The notes beneath the pieces were generated by a model. That model was not told where the DNA came from and did no database searches. It worked only from the letters and a program-made list of their open reading frames with translations. A stretch of DNA of 64,000 bases from Isoetes taiwanensis (taxonomy: Eukaryota > Streptophyta > Lycopodiopsida > Isoetales > Isoetaceae), in assembly GCA_021234155.1 (NCBI GenBank), contig JAJEKV010000031.1:12570928-12634927 (forward strand), read 5' to 3'. Both the position numbers and the translations under genes were made by a program. Positions 48,548-60,020 of this stretch are shown here, in pieces (the first letter of the stretch is position 1; each line of letters begins with the position of its first letter).

Positions 48548-48644
48548 AAAAAAAAAAAAAAAAAATTGTTTTAACTTTGCACAAATTTTCAAACTAACAA
48601 GTTTAGAGAAATGCACACTCACCCCGGTTTTTGGTCCACGGTTG

Positions 48645-49385
48645 AAAACATCAGTTTTGGTAGGTCTACATGTCCTGTTTTCAAAGAATCCTACATGTGG
48701 ATTTGTGAAGGTATGGTTTTGTTCGATAATGGTGTTCTTTTTTCAGTGGACTAAAACATCCACTGTTGTTTTGTAGTTTCTTCTATTGTGACATGTCATT
48801 TTATAATACAATCCACTGTAGGAAAGAGTACTTGAATTTCTACATGTCTAATAATTCTATTGTCACATGTCTTTATAGATGTAGGAAAGAATATTTGATT
48901 CTCTACATGTCCTATACTTCCATTCACATGTCTTTATAGTAGTAGGACAGAGTACTTTATTTGCTAAGGCATTGTAGGAAAGAATACATGAATTACGACA
49001 TGTGTAATACTTCTATTGTCACATGTGTCTTTATAGAAGTCGAGAAAGAATACTTGATTCTCTACATGTCATATGCTTCCATGTCACATGTCTTTATAGT
49101 AGTAGGACAGTACTTTATTTGCTAAGGCATTGTAGGAAAGAATACATGAATTACGCACATGTGTAATACTTCTATTCTCACATGTCTTCATAGAAGTAGG
49201 AAAGAGTACTTGATTCTCTACATGTCCTATCCTTCCATATCACGGGTCTTTATAGTGGTAGGACAGAGTACTTGATTTGCTACATGTGATGCACGTGCAC
49301 GATCACATGTTCTTATACTAGTATTCCATGTAACACAAGTTACTTCAACTACTTCAATTACTTAACACCTATTTTTGCATAACGT
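48645..49385. repeat. Left subterminal repeats of CACTA element
   Basis: A ~115-bp motif (TAGGAAAGAGTACTTGATT...CTACATGTCCTAT...CACATGTCTTTATAG) recurs about five times. ACATGT occurs in nearly every 40-60 bp. Such subterminal words are the transposase-binding region in this superfamily. Confidence 0.85.
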
Positions 49386-49389
49386 GGGC

Positions 49390-50925
49390 ACCAACATGCC
49401 AAGGTGGCTCTAACATGCCACCTAGCAACAATATCTTAATGGCTCATTTTCAAACATGCCAAGGTGGCTCCAACATGCCACCTAGGCTCCCAACATGACA
49501 AAATGGCTCAAACATGCCACCCAGGCTCCAACGTGCTCAAACATGCCACGTTTGTAAGCTCCAACATGCCACCTATGCTCCAACTTGCCAAGGTGGCTCA
49601 AATATGCCACGTGGGCTCCAACATGCAACCTAGGCTCCAACATTCCTAGGTGGCTCAAACATGCCACATAGGCTCAAACATGCCATGCAGGCTCACTTAG
49701 GCTCCAACATGCCAAGGTGGCTCCAACATGCCACCTAGGCTCAAACATGCCAAGGTGGCTCAAACATGCCACCTAGGCTCCCAACATGCCACCTAGGCTC
49801 AAACATGCCAGGTGGCTCAAACATGCCAAGGTGGGCTCAAACATGCCACCTAGGCTCAAACATGCCAAGGTGGCTCAAACATGCCACGTGGGCTCCACCA
49901 TGCCACCTAGCCTCCAACATGCCAAGGTGGCTCACAACATGCCACCTAGGCTTAAATATGCCAAGTTGGCTCAAACATGCCACCTAGGCTCCAACATGCC
50001 ACCGGTGGCTCTAACCCGCCACCTAGGCTCAAACATGCCGTGGGCTCCAACATGCCACGTGCCAAGGTGGCTCCAACATGCCACCTAGGCTCCAACATGC
50101 TCAAACATGCCACGCGGGCTCTAACATGCCACCTATGCTCCAACTTGCCAAGGTGGCTCAAATATGCCACGTGGGCTCCAACATGCCAAGGTGGCTCAAG
50201 CATGCCACACAGGCTCCAACATGCCACCTAGGCTCTAACATGGCAAGGTGGCTCAAACATGCCACGTGGTCTCCAACATGCCACCTAGGCTCGAACATGC
50301 CAAGGTGGCTCCAACATGCCAAGGTGGCTCAAACATGCCACCTAGGCTCAAACATGCCAAGGTGGTTCAAACATGCCAAGGTGGCTCCAACATGCCACCT
50401 AGGCTCAAACATGCCAAGGTGGCTCAAACATGCCACCTAGGCATGCCAAATATGACAAAATGGCTCAAACATGCCACCTAGGCTCCAACGCGTGCTCAAA
50501 CATGCCACGCGGGCTCCAACATACCACCTATGCTCCAACTTGCCAAGGTGGCTCAAATATGCCACGTTGGCTCCAACATGCCACCTAGGCTCCAACATTC
50601 CTAGGTGGCTCAAACATGCCATCTAGGCTCCAACATGCCACCCAGGCTCAAACATGCCAGGTGGCTCAAACATGCCAAGGTGGGCTCAAACATGCCACCT
50701 AGGCTCCAACATGCCAAGGTGGCTCAAACATGCCACGTGGACTCCATAATGCCACGTGGGCTCCAACATGCCAAGGTGGCTCAAACATGCCACCTAGGCT
50801 CAAACATGCCAAGGTGGCTCCAACATGCCATGCAGGCTCCAACATGCCATGCAGGCTCCAACATGTCAAGGTGGCTCAGGCATGCCACCTAGTCTCAAGC
50901 ATGCCACCTAGGCACCCCAAGTGGT
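49390..50925. repeat. 19-bp tandem array, left, direct orientation
   Basis: About 75-80 units of ~19 bp alternate between CAACATGCCACCTAGGCTC and AAACATGCCAAGGTGGCTC-type variants (also CCACGTGGG). ATGCC and GGCTC are the invariant parts, and the variable centre is mostly self-complementary (CCTAGG, CACGTG). Longer frames across it are by-products of a repeat unit with few stops. Confidence 0.95.
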
Positions 50926-51056
50926 GACATGGCATGCCAAGTAAGCAAGGTCAAGTTTTGACTAGGCCAAAAAACCAAAGATGTCCATCTTTGGTCTTTT
51001 CATTGGGTGATGTTGGCAAATTTTAGGTGACATGGCTAGATGATGGTGACATGGAC
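50890..51056. repeat. Left arm of ~160-bp inverted repeat
   Basis: The interval from GTGGTGACATGGCATG to GATGGTGACATGG matches the reverse complement of 54891-55037. It contains a small hairpin (AAAGATGTCCATCTTT). Together with the flanking 19-bp arrays it makes a much larger inverted structure around a ~3.8 kb core. Confidence 0.9.
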
Positions 51057-51099
51057 CTTGGATGTGCTGCAAACACCGGGCAGGCACCTCGACGGCGGC

Positions 51100-54000
51100 C
51101 CCTTTCTTGTGAAGGGGAGTCTCCGAAAGGTATATATGCTGGTGCATTTTCTCTTACGTATGCAGCGTCATGCTGCACATCCTGCCAAGATTTCACCTTT
51201 TTTCGAGACCCGGATTTTTATCTGTGCTTTTCTTTGTGTTTATGCTCCGGAAATTCATAATTAATGCATGGGGCAGGGAAAAATCCTGGTTTTCAGCCAG
51301 CTGGCTTGCCAAGTGGCCCCGAGAGTATAGGAAAATCCCCGGTATTTCCGGATGAGTTTTAGACCCTCGATTTTTTATTGGGATGGCCACCGTTGGCCTT
51401 GACAAGGTTTAGACCACGTTTTCGATTTTGGGGCATGGAGGAGGCCCCGGATTGGCGATCCGACCTCGCCGCATCGTCCGGAACGGCGAAATTACCCTAG
51501 GGGACAAGTTCGACGACGAGTTTTCCCAGGGGATCAATCACTTACCCCTCACTAGGAGGTATTCAGCATCCACCTCCATGCCAATTGACTACAAGTGTGT
51601 AGTAAACGACCTACTTTGGCGTTTCTTGGAGAGGGGTGGTCTTACGCCCACCTAAACTTGGTCCCCTAGGTAATGGGGATGTTCCGGGTCCATTGGCGCC
51701 AGTTCTCGGTTCCGGAGTGGGGGTCCAGCCCGTCCTCAGCCCCCAGCTTGGACTAGCCTGCGAGAACAAGATACTTGGGGTTCACCCTGAGGCCCTGGTA
51801 GAAGATTGAAGTGAGAATAGCAGCACTAGGACTGCTAGGTGGTATACATGTGACCACGGAGAAGCAAAGCTAGCTCCACTACCTAGTAGGACGTTACCGA
51901 CCCGGTGGTCTCCGGAAGGGGGTTGGCTCGGAAGCTCGTCTCATGCCTCTGCTTGTGCTTCTATTGCCGGTGCATTTTCTCTTGCGTGTGCAGCGTCATG
52001 CTGCACATCCTGCCAAGATTTCACCTTTTTCGAGACCGAATTTTTATCTCAGGCTTTTCTTTGTGTTTATGCTCCGGAAATTCATAATTAATGCATGGGG
52101 CAGGGAAAAATCCTGGTTTTCAGCCAGCTGGCTTGCCAAGTGGCCCCGAGAGTATAGGAAAATCCCCGGTATTTCCGGATGAGTTTTAGACCCTCGATTT
52201 TTGATTGGGATGGCCACCGTTGGCCCTGACAGGGTTTAGACCACGTTTTTGATTTTGGGGCATGGAGGAGGCCCCGGATTGGCGATCCGACCTGCCAGCG
52301 TCGTCGGGAACGACGAAATTACCCTAGGGGACAACTTCCACTACGAAGTTTTCCCGGGGATCAATCACTTACCCCTCACTAGGAGGTATTCAAAGATCCA
52401 CCTCCATGCCAATTGACTACAAGTGTGTAGTGGCCACCTACTTTGGCGTTTCTTGGAGAGGGGTGGTCTTACACCACCTAAAACTTGGTCCCCTAGGTAA
52501 TGGGGATGTTAGGGTCCATTGGCGAGCCAATTTCTGATCCAGGAGTGGGGTCCCACTGGATCCCTCGGCCCCGACTTGGATTAGCCTGCAAGAACAAGAT
52601 ACTTGGGGTTCACCCTGAGGCCCTGGTAGAAGATTGAAGTGACAATAGGAGCACTAGGACTGCTAGGTGGTATACATGTGACCACGGAGAAGAAAAGCTA
52701 GCTCCACCGCCAAGAGGGCCGTTACCACCCCCGGTGGCCTCCGGAAAGGGGTTGGCTCGAAGCTCGTCTCATGCCTCTCGCTTGTGCTTCTATTGTCGAT
52801 GCATTTTCTATGCGTGTGCAGCGCCATGTTGCATATCCCGCCAAGATTTCACCTTTTTTGAGACCCGGATTTATATCGTGTTTTTTGTGTTTATGCTCCG
52901 GAAATTCATAATTAATGCATGGGGCGGGGAAAAATCCTGATTTTCAGCCAGCTGGCTTGCCAAGTGGCCGCGAGCGTACAGGAAAATCCCCGGTATTTTC
53001 AGGCGAGCTTTAGACCCTCGATTTTTGATTGGGATGGCCACCGCTTGTTCGGCGTGGTTTAGACCACGTTTTCGATTTTGGGGCATGGAGGAGGCCCGGA
53101 TTGGCGATCCGACCTCTCCACATCGTCCGGAACACCGAAATTACCCTAGAGGACAAGTTCCACTACCAGTTTTCCTGGGGGGATCAATCACTTACCCCCA
53201 CTAGGAGGTATTCAAAGATCCATCTCCATGCCAATTGACTACAAGTGTGTAGTAAACGACCTACTTTGGCGTTTCTTGGAGAGGGGTGGTCTTCTGCCCA
53301 CCTAAACTTGGTCTCCTAGGTAATGGGGATGTTCCGGGTCCATTGGCGTGAGCCGGTTTCGGCCGGAGTGGGGGTCCGGCCCGCCGGGCCCCCCGCCTTG
53401 GACTAGCCTGCGAGAACAAGATACTTGGGGTCACCCTGAGGCCCTGGTAGAAGATCGAAGTGAGAATAGCAGCACTAGGACTGCTAGGTGGTATACATGT
53501 GACCACGGAGAAGCAAAGCTAGCTCCACTGCCCAAGAGGACGCTTCCGCACCCGTGGGCTCTCGGAAGGGGGTTGGCTCCTAAGCTCGCCTCATGCCTCC
53601 GCTTGTGCTTCTATTGCCGTGCATTTTCTTTTCTTGCGTGTGCAGCGCCATGCCGCACATCCCCGCCAAGATTTCACCTTTTTCGAGACCCGAATTTTTA
53701 TCTGCTTTTTCTTTGTGTTTATGATCCGAAATTCATGATTAATGCGGGGGGGGGAAAAATCATGGTTTTCAGCCAGCTGGCTTGCCAAGTGGCCCCGAGT
53801 GTACAGGAAAATCCCCGGTATTTCCGGGCGAGCTTTAGACCCTCGATTTTTGATTGGGATGGCCACCGTTGGCCCTGACAGGGTTTAGACCACGTTTTTG
53901 ATTTTGGGGCATGGAGGAGGCCCTGGATTGGCGATCCGACCTCTCCATGTCATCTGGAATGCCGAAATTACCCTAGGGGACAAGTTCCACGGCCCTCTTG
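51100..54000. repeat. ~830-bp tandem repeat, about 3.5 copies
   Basis: Unit starts (TGCATTTTCT...GTGCAGCG) lie at about 51142, 51971, 52799 and 53619, so the period is ~820-830 bp. The units include GGCATGGAGGAGGCCC, GGCGATCCGACCT, TACCCTAGGGGACAA and TGGAGAGGGGTGGTCTT. Frames through the units are open in patches only and shift between copies, so I do not call genes. Confidence 0.92.
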
Positions 54001-54009
54001 ATCAGTAGG

Positions 54010-54800
54010 GTTTGGTAGGGTTTACATCTCGAGCGTCAAGACGGAGACTAACACATCCGAAACTTTGCATGGAGTTCTCTGTGTATGCTCTGGGGACCAT
54101 GCCCGGAGATGGGGTCAAATCCCCCTGCGCAGCATGCTTTTCCAGACTCCCCTTCACTGGAAAGGGGCTTGTGAAGGGGAGTCTCCGAAAGGTATGCTGC
54201 ACCGGGAAATTTGGCTCTGTCTCCCAGTGCCATGAGGGTAATCCAGCACGGGTATTCCACGTCAGATCCTGGGCCCTCTGGGTCATCGGAGCATCCCCAG
54301 AATGTAAACCCTATCAAACCCTAGGGTTTGCTAGGGTTTACATCTCAAGCGTCAAGACGGAGACTCACACATCCGAAACTTTGCATGGAGTTCTCTCAGG
54401 TATGCCGGGGACCATGCCCGGAGATGGGGTCGATCCCCCCCCAAAGATACATGCTTTTCACTCCCCTTCACCGAAAGGGGCTTGTGAAGGGGAGTCTCCC
54501 AAAGGTATCGCACCGGAAATTTGGCTCTGTCTCCCGGTGTCATGAGGGTAATCCAAAGACGGGTATTCCACGCCGATCTCGGGCCCTCCGGGTCATCTGA
54601 GCATCCCTGCATGTAAACCCTATCAAACCCTAGGGTTTGCTAGGGTTTACATCTCAGCGTCAAGCGGAGACTCACACATCGGGAAACTTTGCATGGAGTT
54701 CTCCTGTGTGTATGCTTTGGGGACCATGCCCGGGAGATGGGGTCGAATCCCCTCGCAACATGCTGATCCGACTCCCCTTCAACAGGTTTTGAAAGGGGCT
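54010..54800. repeat. ~315-bp tandem repeat, about 2.5 copies
   Basis: Units start (GGGTTTACATCTC) at about 54018, 54336 and 54644. Each contains a self-complementary block, perfect in the first: GACTCCCCTTCAC (54155-54167) against GTGAAGGGGAGTC (54172-54184 region). Telomere-like AAACCCTAGGGTTT palindromes lie at the junctions. Part of the unit (GTGAAGGGGAGTCTCCGAAAGGTAT) also opens the 830-bp array near 51108. The third unit breaks off inside the hairpin. Confidence 0.9.
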
Positions 54801-54890
54801 TGTGAGTTCTCCAAGATCCTTCTATTCTATCCCTTGCCAAACTCCTCTACAAAAATTTCAAAGATCATATTTCTTGCATAAAGTCCTAGT

Positions 54891-55037
54891 CACGTCACCA
54901 CCATCTAGCCATATGTCACCCAAAATTTGCCAACATCACCCAATGAAAAGACCAAAGATGGACATCTTTTCATTTTTGGCCTAGTCAAAACTTGGCCTTG
55001 CTTACTTGACATGCCATGTCACCACTTGGAGTGCCTA
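54891..55037. repeat. Right arm of ~160-bp inverted repeat
   Basis: Reverse-complement partner of 50890-51056, followed at 55033 by the 19-bp array in reversed orientation. Confidence 0.9.
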
Positions 55038-55575
55038 GGTGGCATGCTTGAGCCTAGGTGGCATGCCTGAGCCACCTTTGCATGTTGGAACCTAGGTGGC
55101 ATGTTGGAGCCTACGTGGCATATGGAGCCACATTGACATGTTTGAGCCTAGGTGGCATGTTAGAGCTTAGGTGGCATGTTTGAGCCACCTTGGCATGTTA
55201 GAGCCCACGTGGCATGTTAGAGCCCACGTGGCATGTTGGAGTCCACGTGGCATATTTGAGCCACCTTGGCATGTTGGAACCTAGGTGGCATGTTGGAGCC
55301 CACGTGGCATGTTTGAGCCACCTTGTCATGCCGAGAGCCTAGGTGGCATGTCTGAGCCACCTTGGCATGCCTGAGCCACCTTGGCATGTTGGAGCCCACA
55401 TAGCATGTTTGAGCCAACTTGGCATGTTGGAGCCCGCGTTGCATGTTTGAGCCACCTTGGCATGTTTGAGCCAAGTGGCATGTTTGAGCCTAGGTGGTAT
55501 GTTGGTGCCTAGGTGGCATGTTGGAGCCACCTTGGCATGTTGGAGCCTAGGTTGCATGTTGGAGCCTGCGTGGTG
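55033..55575. repeat. 19-bp tandem array, reversed orientation
   Basis: Units read GAGCCTAGGTGGCATGTTG and GAGCCACCTTGGCATGTTT, the reverse complement of the left array. It turns over at about 55575, where the direct-orientation array begins again. Confidence 0.95.
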
Positions 55576-55576
55576 C

Positions 55577-56430
55577 CACCTAGTCTCAAACACCTAGTCT
55601 CAAACATGCCACCTAGATTCCGGGCATGCCACCTAGGCTCAAACATGCCAAGGTGGCTCAAACATGCCACATGGGCTCCAACATGCCAAATAGACTCCAA
55701 CATGCCAAGGTGGTTCAAACATGTCGAGGTGGCTCAAGTATACCACAAGGGCTCCAACATCCCACCTAGGCTCAAACATGCCAAGGTGGCTCAAACATGA
55801 CACGCAGGCACCAACATGCCACCTAGGCTCCAACATGCCAAGGTGGCTCAAGCATGCCACCTAGGCTCCAACATGCCAAGGTGGCTCAAACATGCCACCT
55901 AGGCTCCAACTTACCACCTAGGTTCAAATATGCCAAGGTGGCTCAAACATGCCACATGGGCCCAAACATGCCACTAGGCTCTAACATGCCAATGTGGCTC
56001 AAACATGCCAAGTTGGCTCAAACATGCCACCTAGGCTCCAACATGCCACTTAGGCTCAAACATGCCACATGTGCTCCAACATGCCACATAGTCTCAAACA
56101 TGCCAAGGTGGCTCAAACATGCCAAGATGGCTCAAACAAGCCACCTAGGCTCAAAACATGCCACCTTGGCTCCAACATGCCACTTATCCAACATGCCACC
56201 TAGGCTCCAACATGCCAAGGTGGCTCAAACATGCCATGCAGCTCCAACATGCCACCTAGGCTCAAACATGCCAAGATGGCTCAATCAAGCCACCTAGGCT
56301 CCAACATGCCAAGATGGCTCAAACATGTCATCTAGACTCCAACATGCCACCTTGGCTTTAACATGCCACCTAGGCTCAAACATGCCAACGTGGCTCAAAC
56401 ATGCCATGTGGGCTCCAACATGCCACGTGG
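55577..56430. repeat. 19-bp tandem array, right, direct orientation
   Basis: Same unit and strand as 49390-50925, arranged back to back with the reversed array, so 55033-56120 can fold on itself with ~0.5 kb arms. Confidence 0.95.
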
Positions 56431-56439
56431 GCATGCCTA

Positions 56440-56806
56440 TAGAGCCCGGTGCATTTTGCCTTGGTTCTATTTTTGAGATCCGAGATGTTTTTTTTGCTTC
56501 TACTTATGTTCTAAACTGCGAGGTTACGGAACTCGATATTATCTCCAGTTTTAATGCTAGTTTTCATAGGATTGGCAGATCCAGCACAACTGTTGGTCGG
56601 GCTTCCAATGTGAGGAGGAGTAATTCTTTCCACGCAAGCTATTATTTTCGGAGCCATATAATCTTCTCCAGAATTTTGTTCATCAGATACATTTTACATT
56701 ACTTTAGGATGGAAATAGTTCTAAACACTCGGCAATCTGATTTTGCACTTTGCCTATGCTATCCGAGTCGTGCTACCATGAGGCCTCTCGATATAAAAAC
56801 ATACTG
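56440..56806 (+). CDS. Orphan ORF end within CACTA element
   Basis: An open frame leaves the 19-bp array and runs ~120 codons through non-repeat sequence (FASTYVLNCEVTELDIISSF...MRPLDIKTY). The first part of the frame is array, so the real start is unknown. No family is recognised. It could be part of a captured gene. Confidence 0.25.
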
Positions 56807-56938
56807 AGAGTTGTTGAAGCTCTTACAATCTCGACCTTTGCTATTGCGGGTTTTATTTCGGGTGTGCATATAACCTTTTCCTTTTATCATTTAAAATTTC
56901 GAGAATGTTTTTTGCTTTCTTAAGAACTGGGAAAACAT

Positions 56939-57184
56939 TTGGTAAGCCGGATCAAGCTAAACCAACTCGTGTGCATTGCCAAGCAGCCAGTTGCAGGCAA
57001 TTGCAGCCAGATCCACCTAAAGGATCGACTAGAAATAGTTTTCAAGGGCAATCGCTACTCTGACATCCCCGAAGAAATATATGGGCACTGGCCATACCTC
57101 AAGGGTAGGGGTAGGGAGTTGTATATAAAAAGGCAGCAGAGAAAAGAGTGGGGCACAATAGAAGAAACAATAGCCCCAGAGTAG
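56939..57184 (+). CDS. Hypothetical ORF (81 aa) within CACTA element
   Basis: The frame MVSRIKLNQLVCIAKQPVAG... ends in a charged stretch (KRQQRKEWGTIEETIAPE). A TATA-like GTATATAAAAAGG lies inside it at about 57120. No family is recognised. It may be a captured exon or chance. Confidence 0.2.
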   Translation: MVSRIKLNQLVCIAKQPVAGNCSQIHLKDRLEIVFKGNRYSDIPEEIYGHWPYLKGRGRELYIKRQQRKEWGTIEETIAPE

Positions 57185-57389
57185 TAAAAAAAAAGGGGGA
57201 TAAAATTTATTATATATATTTAAAAATATGCATGCAAATGCAAGTAGTATTTTATTAAACCGGTCAAGATGGACGGTTGAGATCTTCATCCCCATTTTAT
57301 TATGTTAGATATTGGCCCTTGAAATTGATGGTCGAGATTGACAGCACGATGAACGGCTAAGATGTTGATCCAAGTCCTCTAATGTGATT

Positions 57390-57710
57390 GGCCTTGCGCC
57401 ATGTGTTTCCCTCCATGCCACATGCTTTCCTCTGTGTTTTCCTCTCTCCCCTTGACTATGGCCCGCTTGGCGATGGCGAATCCGGCAGAGCTCCTCCCTA
57501 TGTTTTTCCTCTCTCCCTGTGCTTTCCTCCCTGTCTTTTATCCTCTCTACCCCTTGGCTATGGCGCCCCCCTTGGCGATGGTGAATCGTGAGCTCCTCCC
57601 TGTGTTTTTCCTCTCTCCCTCTTGCTTTCCTCCCTGTTTTTTTCCCTCTCCCCCTTGGCAATGGCCTTTGGCGTTGGCGAATCGCGTGAGCTCCTTTGCT
57701 TGGCGATGGC
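57390..57710. repeat. ~112-bp pyrimidine-rich imperfect tandem repeat, 3 copies
   Basis: Units share TTTTTCCTCTCTCCC, CTTTCCTCCCTG, CCCCTTGGC(T/A)ATGGC and TTGGCGATGG(C/T)GAATC. A long minus-strand frame (57305-57916) through it is low-complexity Arg/Glu/Gly/His and not convincing as a protein. Confidence 0.8.
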
Positions 57711-58979
57711 AAAGCTTCTTCTTGATGTGGGTGCTCGTCATTTGCATCAAGCCCCGGTATAAAATGGCACAGCAAAAAAAGGCCGGAAGATATCAAGAAC
57801 ATCAAGGTCATTACATAGATCCATCGATGGGAGCCGAAAATGGCTCTGGCCGGATCCGGATGCGGAAGGGTAGTCAAATGGACATGAGCTGCAATAAATC
57901 CGGACAAGACAATCACGGACGGCCTAGATTCGAATAATTAATTGTTCCGAAGTTTGGAGGTCCAGCTATGTGTAGAGGACTGCAGAAGATGTGGCTTGGA
58001 CTCCAAGGTAACTCCAAAAAAAGCATATTCACCGCTCTCTTGATCTTGTAAAAATCTAATCTGTTCTTTCAATCACGGATGACCTAGTCCACCCATCCGG
58101 AGCTTCCGTTTGCAGATCCTTAAAGATGACTTAATCCAACAGAGTAGACTGGAATGAGGATCGAAGAAGGCTTGGCGACTCTTGTCACGGAGGGGCTCGT
58201 GGATCGGTAAATTTTATTTCTCTCTATTTCCTCCCCCGATTGCATATGCCCATGATGTATTTCTAGAAACTACATAGGCGGCCTGTTTCTATGAATATGA
58301 AACTAGAACGTAGTAAGAATACCGCAAGCTAATTGTTTTTGATATGCCTTTGAAACGGAAAAGGACCAACATTGTTGTCTTTCTAAACCAATTTTTGAAC
58401 ATTGTTGTCTTTTTAAACCAATTTTTGAATAAAAGGTTCCGTCCAAAATTTGGCAATGAGCATACGATTGTTCATCTACTTCAAAATAAGATCAATTGAG
58501 CACTCAATATTCTATTGTGTTTGTTTTGCGGGGAAGAGCATTGGCTTCGGCTTTTTCTATGAAGGGGTGACTGTCACGGTGTTTTATTATCTAAGAGAGA
58601 GGATTTAGAAAATGCATTTTGGCGACCCTCCATTTGTAAAGAAACATGCGAACTTGTCAAAGGTTGTTAAAGGGATCTTTCTTTTCTTGAATATTTTGGC
58701 ATAATGAAAGGAAACAGAACAAGTTTGCAAAGCATAAAGTGCCATGAAAAGAAGAATATGCATATCATTTACTATGTATCAAATCAGCTCCATGGCAAGA
58801 ATTTGAATAAAGCAAAATTGAGTTTATACAATATATAAATTTGTGAAAATATAATCTGTGTTTCAAGGCAAGCTTGAGTTTAAATATGGAATCAATTAAG
58901 ATCAAAACTTAAAGGCAAACTTGAGTTTAGTAGACATTCAAATGATGCTTGCTCCATGATGTCTTTTTCCTTTTAGTAG
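57711..58979. other. CACTA interior without recognised gene
   Basis: Single-copy-looking sequence. A ~31-bp phrase (ACATTGTTGTCTTT(C/T)TAAACC) is tandemly doubled at about 58368-58430. No transposase motif is seen. Confidence 0.5.
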
Positions 58980-59809
58980 ATTGAAATTATCAATAGCTAA
59001 TATATAATTGTTTTTTTTTTTTTTGAAAAATTGAGTGCCACGTGTCAATATTTGATTGGTTAGACAGATGTTCCAGAGCGGACCAAACAGGTTGTTTCTC
59101 TAAATTTAAATAAAAGCCACATATATTTTATTTCATTGAAACAACAGCTATATTAAGAAACAACGTGTCTACTTCTTAATAGCTACATATCAAATCAAGG
59201 AAAACAATGTTCCCTATATGTGGATTTCTTTAAAACTACGTATTGTTTTTTAAGAAAACAATAATAACTTTTAAAACCAACATGTAAAGAAAAAACATAA
59301 TACATATAGAAAAAAAAGGTATATCTAATAACTACATATTGTCGTAGTAAAACAACATTTGAAAACAACAATTATTCTAAAATAATACATGTGGATTTCT
59401 TAGATATTACGTATTTTCTTTTGTGAAAACAATGTTAACTTAAAGAACTACAAGTGGAGAAAACAAAACAACACACATTGAAAAGGAAAAAAAAAACTAT
59501 TCTTTTTCAATTTTCCACGTATTAATATTCAAACCTACATGTGTTTTTTGGAATACAAACAACGCGTGGCTCCTCCAAAAAACAACAGTCAAGAAAAAAC
59601 CACACGTTGACAAAAGTTCGTGAAAAACAATAGTGAAAAAAAGGACACGTTGATCAAAAACAAAAAGCTGCCAGAAAAACCACAGTGGAATTTTTTGCCA
59701 AAAAACCACTGTCTCTTTGTGCAAATCCGGATAAACGGGCCACGTGGACTTTTGGGGTCATTTTGGTGTTGTTTTTGGCATAAAACAACACTTCCGTACA
59801 ACTAAAAAA
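58980..59809. repeat. Right subterminal region of CACTA element
   Basis: Many short words with CACGTG/ACGTGT/ACATGT cores (for example CCACGTGTCAATA, CAACGTGTCTAC, CTACATGTGTTTT) in an A/T-rich, AAAACAAC-rich background. This mirrors the left end in composition and word use. Confidence 0.7.
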
Positions 59810-60020
59810 CAACTGTGGACCAAAAATTGGGGTCAGTGTGATGTTCGCGGAGGCCGCTGTAATGTGGAGGCTGGAAAAGTTTCCTCAAGACTTAGATTTT
59901 AGAACTAAGATATATACATTTATACTTATGGAGAATCTTGGAGGCATCAAATTTAAGGGACAAATGGAATTAGATTGGATAAATCAATATGAACAGATCT
60001 CTGCATTACAAGAAGCATTT

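Larger units (their letters stand above)
48614..59840. mobile_element. CACTA (CMC) transposon, 11.2 kb, non-autonomous
   Basis: Terminal inverted repeats of 31 bp (48614-48644 and 59810-59840) start CACACT and match at 27 positions. The 3-bp target duplication ATG (48611-48613, 59841-59843) is proved by the uninterrupted duplicate at 47106. Subterminal DNA is rich in short repeated ACATGT/ACGTG-type words, as usual for CACTA elements. The interior has 19-bp arrays, inverted arms, ~830-bp and ~315-bp tandem repeats, and a few orphan frames. No TnpA- or TnpD-like protein is recognisable, so it must rely on a transposase elsewhere. It lies about 180 bp downstream of the psbX stop codon. Confidence 0.92.

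Noticed and set aside
49464-50892. Many 60-120 codon ORFs (Cys/His/Gly/Asn-rich) over the 19-bp array
   Set aside because: They are by-products of a 19-bp unit lacking stops in several frames, occur on both strands and change frame with unit length.
49390-56430. CRISPR-like array
   Set aside because: Units are contiguous with no unique spacers and the DNA is plant nuclear; it is a minisatellite-type array in a transposon.
57305-57916. 203-aa minus-strand ORF with Arg/Glu/His repeats
   Set aside because: It is the reverse of a pyrimidine-rich ~112-bp repeat; low complexity and no domain.
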